From contig OMZE01000005.1 in NCBI GenBank assembly GCA_900315455.1, forward strand, positions 1 to 64,000: a stretch of 64,000 nucleotides of DNA, read 5' to 3'. Under the pieces are notes generated by a model. The model did not search any database. It saw only the letters and a program-made list of their open reading frames with translations, and had not been told where the DNA came from. Position numbers and translations under genes: made by a program. Positions within the stretch are counted from its first letter, which is position 1; every line of letters begins with the position of its first letter. Source of the DNA: an uncultured Prevotellaceae bacterium. Lineage in GTDB: Bacteria > Bacteroidota > Bacteroidia > Bacteroidales > Bacteroidaceae. Positions 25,518 to 34,194 of this stretch are shown piece after piece.

Positions 25518-25822
25518 GAGTTCGGGAATGCAAAAAAACTCTTCGGTTTTTTGGCTTTCCGCTCGCTTAATCGTATACCTTTGACTTCGCCGAAGGTACT
25601 TGCGCTCGGCAATGGAAAGAAAAACTTTGTCTTTTCTTTCGCATTGCGCTCGCTTATTCGTACTTTGCCGCTGTGCGGCGAAGGTACTCACGCTCGGGAA
25701 ATTCCAAATAAAATTTGGATTTCCGCTCGCTTAATCGTACTTTGCCGCTGTGCGGCGAAGGTACTCACGCTCGGGAAATTCCAAATAAAATTTGGATTTC
25801 CGCTCGCTTAATCGTACCTTTG
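25518..25822 (+). repeat. Four-unit array of composite hairpin/promoter repeats before the helicase gene
   Basis: Units begin near 25518, 25603, 25691 and 25768; the last two spacings are 88 and 77 bp. Each has CTCGG, an AT-rich hairpin, CGCTCGCTTAATCG and a -7-like box; units 2 and 3 continue with CCGC-TGT-GCGG and CGAAGGTACTCA. Only the last, gene-proximal unit is a full promoter: TTTG (25791-25794)-N20-TACCTTTG (25815-25822). Units 2 and 3 have TACTTTG (25661-25667, 25738-25744), one base short. Unit 1 has TACCTTTG but a 22-nt spacer. Confidence 0.85.
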
Positions 25823-25826
25823 TCAA

Positions 25827-27989
25827 ATGGAACGGAACGAACAACTGCGTATTGCCTGGAACTTTGTGGAACATACGGGGAAGACCATCTTTCTCACGGG
25901 AAAAGCAGGAACGGGAAAGACCACTTTTCTGAAGACTGTGGTGGAACGGTCGAAGAAGCGGTCGATAGTCGTAGCCCCCACCGGTGTGGCCGCCATCAAT
26001 GCTGGCGGCATGACGATTCACTCGTTTTTCCAACTCCCCTTATCGCCATACGTTCCCAACACCACGTACAAGGCGAAATTCGACTTCAGCCGTGACAAGC
26101 GGCGTGTCATCGCCTCCATCGACCTGCTCATTATCGATGAGATTTCGATGGTGCGCGGCGACCTGCTCGATGCCGTGGACAACGTGCTGCGCCGCTACCG
26201 CAACCACTTCCTTCCCTTCGGCGGTGTGCAACTGCTGATGATCGGCGACCTGCAACAACTCACCCCCGTGGTGACACCTGCCGACGAACAGTTGCTCAAA
26301 CCCTATTACGACACCCCCTATTTCTTCAGTTCGAAAGCACTGGCACAGACCGACTACGTGACGATACAACTCGACAAGGTGTATCGCCAGCAAGACGAGG
26401 CTTTCATCGACATCCTGAACCATATCCGCGAAGGACAGCCCAGCGACGAAGACCTCGCACGCCTGAACACCCGCTGTCTTCCACATTTCACCCCCAGGGC
26501 GGAAGAGGCATATATCAGGCTCACCACGCACAACCGGTTGGCCGACCAATACAACGACAGGGAACTCGCCCGACTCACCACAACACCCCATGTGTATAAC
26601 GCCGAGGTGGAGGGTGCGTTTCCCGCCACCTCATATCCCACCAGCGAGAAACTGGTGCTGAAGACAGGCACCCAGGTGATGTTTGTGAAGAACGACCCCT
26701 CCGGCGAACACCTCTACTACAACGGCAAGATAGGACGTGTGGTGGGCCTGGAGCCAACGAAGGTGACGGTGCAGTGTCAGGACGACGACAGTTGCATCGA
26801 AGTGGAGCCCCTGACGTGGGAGAACACCCGCTACACCCTCAATACAGAGACACAGGAGATAGAGACAAAGGTGGAGGGGGAGTTCACGCAATTCCCCTTG
26901 AGGCTGGCATGGGCCATTACCATCCACAAGAGCCAGGGTCTTACCTTCGATCACGCCATCATCGACGCCAACATGTCGTTTGCGCCAGGACAGGTGTATG
27001 TGGCGCTGAGCCGTTGCCGCAGCCTCGAGGGCATGGTGCTCTCGTCGCCCATCCCACGGTCGGCCATCCTCTCCGACCATCGTGTAGACTCGTACATTGC
27101 CCAACAGGAAGCGCATGCCCGCCAGAGCATTGCCCGACTGCCACAACTCAAGGAAGAATATTTCAGGCACTTGCTCACAGAACTGTTCGACTTCAGCGAG
27201 TTGGTGACCCATCAGGAACATCTCACGCGCGTGTTTGTGGAGTACTTCTCACGAAGTCATGCCCAATTGGAACTGTTGCACAAGCAGACCCTTGAGCAAA
27301 TGCGGAAAGAGGTGATGGACATAGCAGAACGTTGGCTCTCCACCATCCGGCAAAGCAGCATGGAGACGTTGCACTCCGATGCCTTCCTGCAACGGGTGAG
27401 CAAAGGTGCCGAATACTTCGGCCAACACCTCGACCAACTCTTCGAGAAACCCCTGAGGATGTCGGAAGAGGTGAAGAGCAACAACAAACGAGCCATGAAA
27501 CGGTTGGGCAACATCCTCACCGACTTCAAGCAGAGTTATGGTGCCCGACAAACCCTTCTTTACCAGATTGCCATCAAAGGATTCACCATCGAGCACTACC
27601 TACGGGAGAAACAACGGGCCATGCTCAACATGATGGCCATGGAAGAGGAGACGGGACGCAGCGTGAGAAAACGTCAGGAAAAGCCGAAGAAGCCGAAGGA
27701 GCCCAAAGAGAAGTCGTGGGCCATCACCCTGAGGATGCGCAAGGAAGGGCTGCAGCCCGAAGAGATTGCCGTGAAGCGGTGCCTCGCCATGAGTACCATC
27801 ATCGGTCATCTTATCCGTTACCTAGAAACGGGCGACATCACTATCGACGAAATCATCTCGCCCGAGCGCCAGCATGCCATACGCAAGGCCATCGACACCG
27901 TGGGCAGTGAGGGTTCTTTCTCGGAAATAAAAGCATTGTGCCCTCCCGGCACGACCTACGATGAAATCAGACTGATGATGCAACCATAA
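25827..27989 (+). CDS. PIF1/RecD2-like SF1B helicase with C-terminal HTH domain
   Basis: 720 residues. The motor motifs are Walker A GKAGTGKTT (25-33), APTGVAAINAGG, Walker B LLIIDEISM, GDLQQL, the YRQ...F motif III region, then HKSQGLTFDHAIID and YVALSRCRSLEG of the 2B domain. The C-terminus has a long helical region, a basic KPKKPKEPKEK linker and a winged-helix-like HTH_40-type domain (GLQPEEIAVKRCLAMSTIIGHLIRYLETG). It unwinds DNA 5'-3', probably in repair or at stalled forks; the C-terminal part resembles RecQ tails. The ATG is only 4 nt after the promoter -7 box, so the mRNA is probably leaderless. Confidence 0.92.
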   Translation: MERNEQLRIAWNFVEHTGKTIFLTGKAGTGKTTFLKTVVERSKKRSIVVAPTGVAAINAGGMTIHSFFQLPLSPYVPNTTYKAKFDFSRDKRRVIASIDLLIIDEISMVRGDLLDAVDNVLRRYRNHFLPFGGVQLLMIGDLQQLTPVVTPADEQLLKPYYDTPYFFSSKALAQTDYVTIQLDKVYRQQDEAFIDILNHIREGQPSDEDLARLNTRCLPHFTPRAEEAYIRLTTHNRLADQYNDRELARLTTTPHVYNAEVEGAFPATSYPTSEKLVLKTGTQVMFVKNDPSGEHLYYNGKIGRVVGLEPTKVTVQCQDDDSCIEVEPLTWENTRYTLNTETQEIETKVEGEFTQFPLRLAWAITIHKSQGLTFDHAIIDANMSFAPGQVYVALSRCRSLEGMVLSSPIPRSAILSDHRVDSYIAQQEAHARQSIARLPQLKEEYFRHLLTELFDFSELVTHQEHLTRVFVEYFSRSHAQLELLHKQTLEQMRKEVMDIAERWLSTIRQSSMETLHSDAFLQRVSKGAEYFGQHLDQLFEKPLRMSEEVKSNNKRAMKRLGNILTDFKQSYGARQTLLYQIAIKGFTIEHYLREKQRAMLNMMAMEEETGRSVRKRQEKPKKPKEPKEKSWAITLRMRKEGLQPEEIAVKRCLAMSTIIGHLIRYLETGDITIDEIISPERQHAIRKAIDTVGSEGSFSEIKALCPPGTTYDEIRLMMQP

Positions 27990-28030
27990 GCGGGAGCACC
28001 ATCTGCCTCCGTTAACCGGCAAAGCCGTAT

Positions 28031-28086
28031 GCGACAAAAAAACTTCTGTTTTTGTTTTGCTTTCCGCTCGGTTTGCACTACCTTTG
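28031..28086 (+). promoter_or_regulatory. Single composite repeat unit acting as slyD promoter
   Basis: TTTG (28056-28059), 19 nt, TACCTTTG (28079-28086), with the upstream GCTTTCCGCTCG and A/T hairpin arms of the repeat family. It gives a leader of roughly 35 nt before the ATG at 28129. Confidence 0.75.
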
Positions 28087-28128
28087 CCATCGAGGCTTCA
28101 AGGACAACAATCAAACCCCTATATTTTT

Positions 28129-28695
28129 ATGGACAACAAATACATTTCGGTGAACTACCAACTCTATGCCGACGCCGACGGCGAGAAACAGATGATAGAA
28201 GAAACTCCCGAAGGCCAGCCCTTCTGGTTTATCACAGGCATGGGTATCACACTGCCTGAGTTTGAGAAAGCCCTTTTCGACCTGAACAAGGGCGACACCT
28301 TCGACTTTGTGATCAACAAGGACGATGCCTATGGCGACTACGAGGACGACCGCGTGGTAGACCTGGAGAAGAGCATCTTCATGCCCGACGGCAAACTCGA
28401 CACGAAGGTGGTGTATGAAGGAGCCATCATCCCATTGATGAACGAGGACGGCAACCGTTTCAACGGCCGTATCCTGGAAATCGGTGAGAAAGAAGTGACC
28501 GTGGACCTGAACCATCCTTACGCCGGACTCGACCTGAACTTCAAGGGAACGGTGGTGGAGAGCCGTCTTGCCACCAACGAAGAGATGGAGCGCATGGCAA
28601 AATTCCTCAGTGGAGAGGGATGTGGCGGATGCGGCGGTGGTGACTGCGGCGGATGCAGCGGCGGCGACTGTGGCAGCGGTTGTGGCGGATGCTGA
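28129..28695 (+). CDS. slyD: SlyD-like FKBP-type peptidyl-prolyl isomerase with Cys-rich tail
   Basis: 188 residues from the ATG at 28129. The FKBP core with an inserted chaperone (IF) domain is visible: [30 protein letters not shown], then the IF segment, then [20 protein letters not shown]. SlyD catalyses proline isomerisation and binds nickel or other metals for metalloenzyme maturation. The tail is unusual: the last 25 residues are Gly with seven Cys ([13 protein letters not shown]...), where E. coli SlyD is His-rich. The tail suits soft metals. Cytosolic. aroC starts 13 nt after it. Confidence 0.93.
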   Translation: MDNKYISVNYQLYADADGEKQMIEETPEGQPFWFITGMGITLPEFEKALFDLNKGDTFDFVINKDDAYGDYEDDRVVDLEKSIFMPDGKLDTKVVYEGAIIPLMNEDGNRFNGRILEIGEKEVTVDLNHPYAGLDLNFKGTVVESRLATNEEMERMAKFLSGEGCGGCGGGDCGGCSGGDCGSGCGGC

Positions 28696-28708
28696 AAACC
28701 CAACGACA

Positions 28709-29785
28709 ATGAGAAATACTTTTGGAAACCTCTTTACCCTCACCACTTATGGCGAGAGCCATGGGCCAGCAGTGGGCGGTGTGATAGACGGCATGCCAGC
28801 CGGTGTGGAAGTGGACATGGCGTTTATCCAGCATGAACTCGACCGGAGGCGTCCGGGACAGAGCGACCTCACCACCTCCCGCGACGAAGCCGACAAGGTG
28901 GAGTTGCTCAGCGGTGTGTTTGAAGGCAAGACCACTGGTGCGCCCATCGGCTTCCTGGTACGCAACACCAACCACCACTCACAAGACTACGAGAGTCTGA
29001 GATGCGTCTTCAGACCCTCGCATGCCGACTTCACATACCAACAAAAATACGGTATTAGAGACCATCGAGGAGGTGGCCGTACATCGGCGCGAACAACCAT
29101 CAGCCGGTGCGTGGGAGGGGCATTCGCAAAACTGATGCTCAGAAAACTGGGCATTACCGTACGGGCCTACACATCGCAGGTGGGCGACATCATGCTCGAC
29201 CGCGACTACCACCGCTACAACCTGGAAGAGGCGGAGCGCAATGCGCTGAGATGTCCCGACCCGGTGAAAGCCGAGGAGATGGCCGGTCTGATACGTGAGG
29301 TGAAATCGCAAGGCGACACCATTGGCGGTATCATCACCTGTGTGGTGAGCGGTTGTCCCATAGGTATGGGTGAGCCGGAATTTGGCAAGTTGCATGCCGC
29401 CTTGGGTGGCGCGATACTGAGCATCAACGCTGTGAAAGGCTTTGAATATGGCGACGGATTTGCCTGTGCCTCATGCCGTGGCAGCGAACTCAACGACGTG
29501 TTTGTGTCGAAAGACGGTCGTGTGAGCACTGCCACCAACCATAGCGGAGGTATCCAAGGTGGTGTGAGCAATGGCGAAGACATCTTTTTCCGTGTGGCCT
29601 TCAAGCCCGTTCCCACAATCCTCATGGAACAAGACACCGTAGACATGGAGGGCAATCCCACCACAGTGAAGGCACGTGGTCGGCACGACCCCTGTGTGCT
29701 GCCCAGGGCCGTTCCCATTGTGGAAGCCATGACCGCCATGGTCATGGCCGACTACATTCTGCTTGACAAGACTATCAAGATGTAA
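28709..29785 (+). CDS. aroC: Chorismate synthase
   Basis: 358 residues from the ATG at 28709 ([19 protein letters not shown]), the family length. Signatures are [61 protein letters not shown] and [18 protein letters not shown]. It converts EPSP to chorismate with reduced FMN, the last common step of aromatic amino-acid biosynthesis. Cytosolic tetramer. It is placed 13 nt behind slyD and probably transcribed with it; no other aro gene is in the window. Confidence 0.98.
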   Translation: MRNTFGNLFTLTTYGESHGPAVGGVIDGMPAGVEVDMAFIQHELDRRRPGQSDLTTSRDEADKVELLSGVFEGKTTGAPIGFLVRNTNHHSQDYESLRCVFRPSHADFTYQQKYGIRDHRGGGRTSARTTISRCVGGAFAKLMLRKLGITVRAYTSQVGDIMLDRDYHRYNLEEAERNALRCPDPVKAEEMAGLIREVKSQGDTIGGIITCVVSGCPIGMGEPEFGKLHAALGGAILSINAVKGFEYGDGFACASCRGSELNDVFVSKDGRVSTATNHSGGIQGGVSNGEDIFFRVAFKPVPTILMEQDTVDMEGNPTTVKARGRHDPCVLPRAVPIVEAMTAMVMADYILLDKTIKM

Positions 29786-29874
29786 TTTTTAATAGGGGAT
29801 ACATCGGAAATGTTAAAATTTCCCAATCCGACAAAAAATCATCGCAAATATGCCAATTTTTTTTGAAATTGCTA

Positions 29875-29882
29875 TATATTTG
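29875..29882 (+). promoter_or_regulatory. -7 box of a possible small RNA
   Basis: TATATTTG matches TAnnTTTG exactly, 90 nt after aroC. No TTTG lies at 19-21 nt upstream; TATG at 29849-29852 is 22 nt away. No ORF follows before the terminator at 29952. Confidence 0.45.
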
Positions 29883-29887
29883 CACTT

Positions 29888-29984
29888 GATTAGTTGGGGT
29901 TTGGGAAAATCCCCATTAATTTAGTTAAGTCTAGTTTAGTTTTTGTGTTGGTTGAGGGCAGCATTTTTGCTGCCCTCAAATTTT
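29888..29984 (+). ncRNA. Candidate small RNA of about 95 nt
   Basis: A promoter-like TATATTTG, a short GGGG/CCCC stem at about 29894-29914, and a strong 12-bp terminator at 29952-29984 enclose a stretch with no ORF, between aroC and the convergent pyrD. This is the layout of an independent sRNA gene. The sequence is not one I recognise as 6S, tmRNA, RNase P or SRP RNA. Confidence 0.35.
29952..29984 (+). terminator. Strong Rho-independent terminator
   Basis: A 12-bp perfect stem (TTGAGGGCAGCA / TGCTGCCCTCAA) with a T loop, followed by ATTTTTG. It ends aroC and/or the candidate small RNA. Confidence 0.88.
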
Positions 29985-30030
29985 TGTTACGTATATGCAT
30001 CTATACAGATGATGTCAGGCGTTCAACGCG

Positions 30031-30936
30031 TCAAATCACCCCTATTATTTCCTTCACGCTGCTGCATCCATGACTGTCGAGCCATGCATTGATGCCGTCG
30101 ATGATCTTCACCGTCACGGTGGGGTCGAGGAAATTGGCCGTACCCACCTCGATGGCGGTAGCCCCTACCATGAGGAACTCGATGGCATCAGTGGCGTTGG
30201 AGATGCCTCCCAGGCCTACTACAGGAATCTTCACTGCCTTTGCCACCTGCGACACCATTCTCAGTGCCACTGGCTTCACGGCGGGTCCGCTGAGCCCTCC
30301 TGTGCCGATGCTGAGCAGCGACTGCCTTCGTTCGATATCTACCGCCATTCCCATAAGGGTATTGATGAGCGACACGCTATCGGCTCCCTCCGCTTCGCAC
30401 ACCCTTGCTATCTCCGCTATATCCGTGACATTGGGTGAGAGTTTCACGATGAGCGTCTTGTGGTAGCGCTGCCGCACGGCCTTCACCACGGCTGCCGCCC
30501 CCTTGGTGGTCACACCGAAAGCCATTCCGCCTTGTCTGACGTTAGGACAAGAGATGTTGAGTTCGATAGCAGGGATGTTATTTAGCGCATCGATTCTCGC
30601 GGCACACTCAGCATAGTCGTCGACCGTCGAGCCGCTCACATTGACAATCATATTGGTATCGATATCCTTTATCAATGGGTAGATATGCTCACAGAAATAA
30701 TCGACGCCCTTGTTTTGCAGTCCCACGCAGTTGAGCATCCCCGAAGCCGTCTCTGCCATTCTCGGGTAGTCGTTTCCCTGCCGGGGGTGGAGAGTGGTAC
30801 CTTTTACGATGATGCCTCCCAGACGTCGCAGGTCGATGAAATCGGAGAACTCCAGTCCATAGCCAAATGTGCCGGAAGCGGTCATGACCGGATTCTTCAG
30901 CGACAAGTCAGAAATATTTACATTTAGATTGGCCAT
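30031..30936 (-). CDS. pyrD: Dihydroorotate dehydrogenase B, catalytic subunit
   Basis: 301 residues, class 1B. Seen are [13 protein letters not shown], the [11 protein letters not shown] segment with the FMN-binding Lys, the active-site Cys in [16 protein letters not shown], and the phosphate loop [30 protein letters not shown]. It oxidises dihydroorotate to orotate in pyrimidine synthesis and passes electrons to PyrK. The start codon region overlaps the end of pyrK by 13 nt, so the two are translationally coupled. Confidence 0.97.
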   Translation of the reverse strand: MANLNVNISDLSLKNPVMTASGTFGYGLEFSDFIDLRRLGGIIVKGTTLHPRQGNDYPRMAETASGMLNCVGLQNKGVDYFCEHIYPLIKDIDTNMIVNVSGSTVDDYAECAARIDALNNIPAIELNISCPNVRQGGMAFGVTTKGAAAVVKAVRQRYHKTLIVKLSPNVTDIAEIARVCEAEGADSVSLINTLMGMAVDIERRQSLLSIGTGGLSGPAVKPVALRMVSQVAKAVKIPVVGLGGISNATDAIEFLMVGATAIEVGTANFLDPTVTVKIIDGINAWLDSHGCSSVKEIIGVI

Positions 30937-31703
30937 AACAATTGATTAATATTTAACACTGGTCCGTCTTTACAAACACATATATTCCCCTCTTTGGTAT
31001 TCTCTACGCAACACAGGCAAGCACCCAGTCCGCATGCCATCTTGTTTTCGAGCGACACCTCACAGTCGATGCCGTTGGCCTTGGCATATCTCGCCACTGC
31101 CATCATCATGGGCTTGGGTCCACAGGTATAGATATGATCGAAATGTTCGTCGGCAAGGATGGAATGCTGCGTGACAAAGCCCTTTTCGCCTGCCGACCCG
31201 TCCTCTGTGGTGAGCAGCACCCTGCCGTACTGCTGGAAGAGGGACAGTTCAAGCAGGTCCTCGCTTCGCCGGGCTCCCAACAGGAAAGTGGGTTGGCATC
31301 CCATCTGGTGCAGGCGCTGTCCCAGGAACAGCAGTGGAGCCACCCCTACTCCACCCCCCACGAGTAAGGGACGGACGTCGGTGGTATGGGGCAGGGAAAA
31401 ACCGTTGCCCAGGGGTATCATGCAGTTAAGAAAATTGCCTCTTCGCAGGCTTCCCAATTGGCGAGTGCCATCACCCACCATGGCTACCAGCATCCACACC
31501 TCATTGCGTTGTTCGTCGACAAAATTGATGGAAATGGGGCGTCTCAGGAAGGTACTCTGTGAGCCGTCGACACGTAGTTCGGCGAACTGTCCTGGAATCA
31601 TCTCCGGGAGTTGAGTGTCGTGGGTCAGTTTGATGAGCACATGCCGCTCACCGAGTTGTTCCACAGACACTACTTTCAAGTCTAACAAGTATTTTTTCAT
31701 CAT
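30924..31703 (-). CDS. pyrK: Dihydroorotate dehydrogenase electron-transfer subunit
   Basis: 259 residues; two ATGs at the start (31703, 31700). It has a ferredoxin-reductase-like FAD domain ([18 protein letters not shown]), an NAD domain ([26 protein letters not shown]) and a C-terminal 2Fe-2S ligand set ([11 protein letters not shown]...[10 protein letters not shown]). It links PyrD to NAD+. It precedes pyrD on the minus strand and overlaps it. Confidence 0.97.
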   Translation of the reverse strand: MMKKYLLDLKVVSVEQLGERHVLIKLTHDTQLPEMIPGQFAELRVDGSQSTFLRRPISINFVDEQRNEVWMLVAMVGDGTRQLGSLRRGNFLNCMIPLGNGFSLPHTTDVRPLLVGGGVGVAPLLFLGQRLHQMGCQPTFLLGARRSEDLLELSLFQQYGRVLLTTEDGSAGEKGFVTQHSILADEHFDHIYTCGPKPMMMAVARYAKANGIDCEVSLENKMACGLGACLCCVENTKEGNICVCKDGPVLNINQLLWPI

Positions 31704-31748
31704 GCCACAAAATTACTACAAAGCAAGTGAATAAAGAAGGAAAAGCAC

Positions 31749-31786
31749 AAAAAAATACGGGCACTCACCTTCAAGCGATGCCCGTA
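31749..31786 (-). terminator. Terminator of the XRE regulator gene
   Basis: Read on the minus strand, an 8-bp stem (TACGGGCA / TGCCCGTA) is followed by a run of seven T. It separates the regulator unit from pyrK-pyrD. Confidence 0.75.
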
Positions 31787-31905
31787 ATCCGAAGAAATGT
31801 TATCCATTTTTGAAAACATCGACGTAAGAGGCTATATCACAAAGCCTACGCCCAATAAAATAATTGATTGATTGGAAATGTATATTAATAGAATATGTGT
31901 ACTGT

Positions 31906-32349
31906 CTAAGTTGTTTTGGGCACGAATGCCTCATAAGTGTTGTCATCGTAGAACACCCTTATCTCGGTGATCCTGCGTTTCAGTATGTCAATTTTTTTCT
32001 GTCCAGAAATGGTGTTTTCCTTATCAGTTAATCCTTGACCATTGTTTTTCTTCGTCTTTCCCTCATGAGTTTCTCCATTTCCCTCCGATAGGGTGGGAGC
32101 AGGTGCTTCATGCTGGATTTCCAGGACGTCCTGTCTCTCAGTGTCATACATTGAGCCTTCACCGAAAAGCAACCATGCGAGGCTGATATTGGGAATCTTC
32201 TTACGGATGGCCTCCACCTGGTTGATCGTGGGCTTCGTACGTCCTGTGAAGATGCCACTCAACACTGCAGCGGAGATGCCGGTGAATTTAGAGAAGGCCT
32301 GCTGGGTCATATGCTGTGACTCCATGATGAGTTTGATTCTATCTTTCAT
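31906..32349 (-). CDS. XRE-type helix-turn-helix regulator
   Basis: 147 residues. The N-terminal 65 residues are a Cro/CI-type HTH (MTQQAFSKFTGISAAVLSGIFTGRTKPTINQVEAI, then ISLAWLLFGEGSM). A polar linker of about 50 residues and a short basic C-terminus follow, probably for dimerisation. DNA-binding regulator, common in Bacteroidota. A perfect promoter (TTTG-N20-TACCTTTG) lies upstream and a near-palindromic 14-mer overlaps its -7 box, so autorepression is likely. It is a single-gene unit facing an unusually long empty AT-rich region. Confidence 0.9.
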   Translation of the reverse strand: MKDRIKLIMESQHMTQQAFSKFTGISAAVLSGIFTGRTKPTINQVEAIRKKIPNISLAWLLFGEGSMYDTERQDVLEIQHEAPAPTLSEGNGETHEGKTKKNNGQGLTDKENTISGQKKIDILKRRITEIRVFYDDNTYEAFVPKTT

Positions 32350-32397
32350 AAGAGAAGATACCTGTTTATGCCTTGTTTTGACTCATTTCACTAAGAT

Positions 32398-32433
32398 TTT
32401 ACAAAGGTAAATCCTTTTTTTGAATTTTGCAAA
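32398..32433 (-). promoter_or_regulatory. Promoter and putative operator of the XRE gene
   Basis: On the minus strand TTTG (32433-32430), 20 nt, TACCTTTG (32409-32402). The palindrome TTTACAAAGGTAAA (32398-32411) covers the -7 box. Confidence 0.75.
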
Positions 32434-33054
32434 CTTTTTAAGGAAAAATTTCAATTATGTGAATTTGCGTTTTTAAATTTAATTTTATCAACAATTCACA
32501 TTTTTAAAGAGACACAATGGTTTACAAATGTAAATCATGCTTTCCTTGCAGAAAATGTTTACAAGGGAAAAATCGAACGGAAAAATGCAAAATATTGGGA
32601 TTAAATTCATTATACAGAACGGCGTCGCCGTTTTTAAGACAAATTCACTAAAATACGTGTTTTCTATGTGTTTAGGGTTAAAAAGTCGTAAAACGAAATG
32701 ACGTAACACGTTGGGGTTGTGTAGGTTACTATGGTATATGCATAAAGTATATTTATTCATTTATGTTTGTTAACTTTGATAATTTGGATTTGTTGATTGG
32801 TTTGCATTTACATTTGTTGATTTACTTATGTTAACAACAAATAAGAATTTATGTTTTTAAATTGTTGATTTTTACAATTCTTGTTTGCAAATTCGAATGT
32901 TAAAAATTGCAAACGTGATGGTTTTCCTGGTCGATTGAGTCGATTTTTGGCTGTTTTTCGAATTTTGTTGACGACGGTCTTGTTTTCGTCTGAAAATTGG
33001 AGTTTTGGAGGGCAGAAAATGGCGGAAGGAGTTGTTTGCTTGCATTTTAGGCCG
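32412..33054. other. Gene-free AT-rich region between the XRE regulator and holA
   Basis: About 640 bp with no credible gene. It holds a second operator-like palindrome TTTACAAATGTAAA (32521-32534) and a degenerate third (32807-32820), a 9-bp inverted repeat ATGTGAATT/AATTCACAT (32457-32465, 32493-32501), a terminator-like stem AACGGC/GCCGTT with a T-run (32618-32635), repeated TTTGTTGA words and GTTAAC sites (32770-32850), and a less AT-rich segment (about 32900-33055). Short open frames here have poor composition. Confidence 0.6.
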
Positions 33055-33082
33055 AAAAAACGCCCCATGAGAATGGAGCGTT
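33055..33082 (-). terminator. Terminator of holA
   Basis: On the minus strand, a 10-bp stem with one G-T pair (AACGCTCCAT / ATGGGGCGTT), a 4-nt loop and six T. Confidence 0.8.
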
Positions 33083-33114
33083 CCAGGAATTCAGGAGGTA
33101 TTTTTTCTGTAATT

Positions 33115-34125
33115 TTAGTGCAGAATGAAGTATACGAGTTCTTTCAGCAGGTCTCCTGGGGTGGTATTTGGGTTGTCTATACCCTTACTTTTTGCGTCGG
33201 TGACTCTGATTTGGTGAATGATTTGCATTGTTTTCCATCCATTGAAAGAATCTCTGGCAGTAATGAAGTTTTTTGCGATATAAGAAGATGAAAGATTGAG
33301 TGCAGCCATCACTCCCCTTTCGCTTTTATCGGCAGCATAGTGTAAGATCATCAGGTCTTGGAAGAACTTGAAGAGTCCGGGAAGGAACGCATAGAGTGAA
33401 GCCGTCTTGGGATTGCTGTCAATATATTTTACTATCCTATTTGCCTTAAACACATCCCTTCTGATGATGGCGTCGCGCAGTTCGAAGAAGTTATAGTCTT
33501 TGCTGATGCCTATTTTGCTTTCTACGATTTCCGGTGTCACCACCCTTTTGTCATCAATGTCGATGAGTGTCTTGTCGAGTTCGGAAGCCAGTCGTGAGAG
33601 GTCGTTGCCCACGGCGTCGGCCACCATCTGTTTTGCCTTTGGTTGGATGGTAGCGTTTTTCTCCTTCAGGTATTTTTCGACGAATGCCGGAATTTCCCAA
33701 TCCTTTTTCTTTGCGCTGTCGAAGATGACTCCCTTAGCCGCTGCCTCCTTCATGAAGGACAGTCGGTTGCTGAGTTTCCCCTTATAACTGATGACGAGGA
33801 TGGTAGATGGTGATGGTTTCTCGAAATAGTATTTCAGTTTGTCCCACCCTTTCATGTTTTGTGCCTCTTTCACGATGACCACCTGGTATTGTGCCATCAT
33901 GGGGAAACGCTTTGCCATGTCGGCGACTTGCGATGCGTTGGTGTCGAGGCCATAGACAACAGTTTGGTTGAAGTCTCTCTCCTCGGGTGTGAGTACGTTG
34001 TTCTCGAGATACTGCGTCACCTTATCTATATAATAAGGTTCTTCGCCCATGATGAAGTAGATGGGTTTGAATTTTCGCTGCTTGAGGTCGGCCATCAGCG
34101 TCTCGTAGGTAGTTTTCCCAGCCAT
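33115..34125 (-). CDS. holA: DNA polymerase III subunit delta
   Basis: 336 residues, typical for Bacteroidota HolA. N-terminal DNA_pol3_delta features are YFIMGEEPYYIDKVTQYLE, MMAQYQVVIVKEAQNMK and a C-terminal collar-like helical domain. It opens the beta clamp in the clamp-loader complex. Its upstream region carries a two-unit composite promoter repeat on the minus strand. Divergent from the HsdR_N-like gene. Confidence 0.93.
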   Translation of the reverse strand: MAGKTTYETLMADLKQRKFKPIYFIMGEEPYYIDKVTQYLENNVLTPEERDFNQTVVYGLDTNASQVADMAKRFPMMAQYQVVIVKEAQNMKGWDKLKYYFEKPSPSTILVISYKGKLSNRLSFMKEAAAKGVIFDSAKKKDWEIPAFVEKYLKEKNATIQPKAKQMVADAVGNDLSRLASELDKTLIDIDDKRVVTPEIVESKIGISKDYNFFELRDAIIRRDVFKANRIVKYIDSNPKTASLYAFLPGLFKFFQDLMILHYAADKSERGVMAALNLSSSYIAKNFITARDSFNGWKTMQIIHQIRVTDAKSKGIDNPNTTPGDLLKELVYFILH

Positions 34126-34194
34126 AATGAGTGAGTGATGCTAATTAAATTGCACAAAATGGGTGAAACGTCCCCGAAATGCACATGTTTTTAT

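Noticed and set aside
25518-25822. CRISPR-like array because of regular repeats
   Set aside because: Units are 77-88 bp with near-identical content throughout, no unique spacers and no cas genes; they contain promoters and hairpins instead.
25827-27989. Phage or mobile-element helicase
   Set aside because: No integrase, transposase, att-like repeats or composition shift around it; PIF1-like helicases with this tail are ordinary chromosomal genes in Bacteroidota.
32412-33054. Replication origin (AT-rich, TTATCAACA-like word)
   Set aside because: No cluster of DnaA boxes and no dnaA, dnaN, rpmH or parAB genes nearby; holA alone is not an origin marker.
32488-33068. Two minus-strand open frames of 90 and 80 codons in the AT-rich region
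   Set aside because: Composition is unlike the genes around them, no domain or start context is seen, and they run across palindromes; treated as non-coding.
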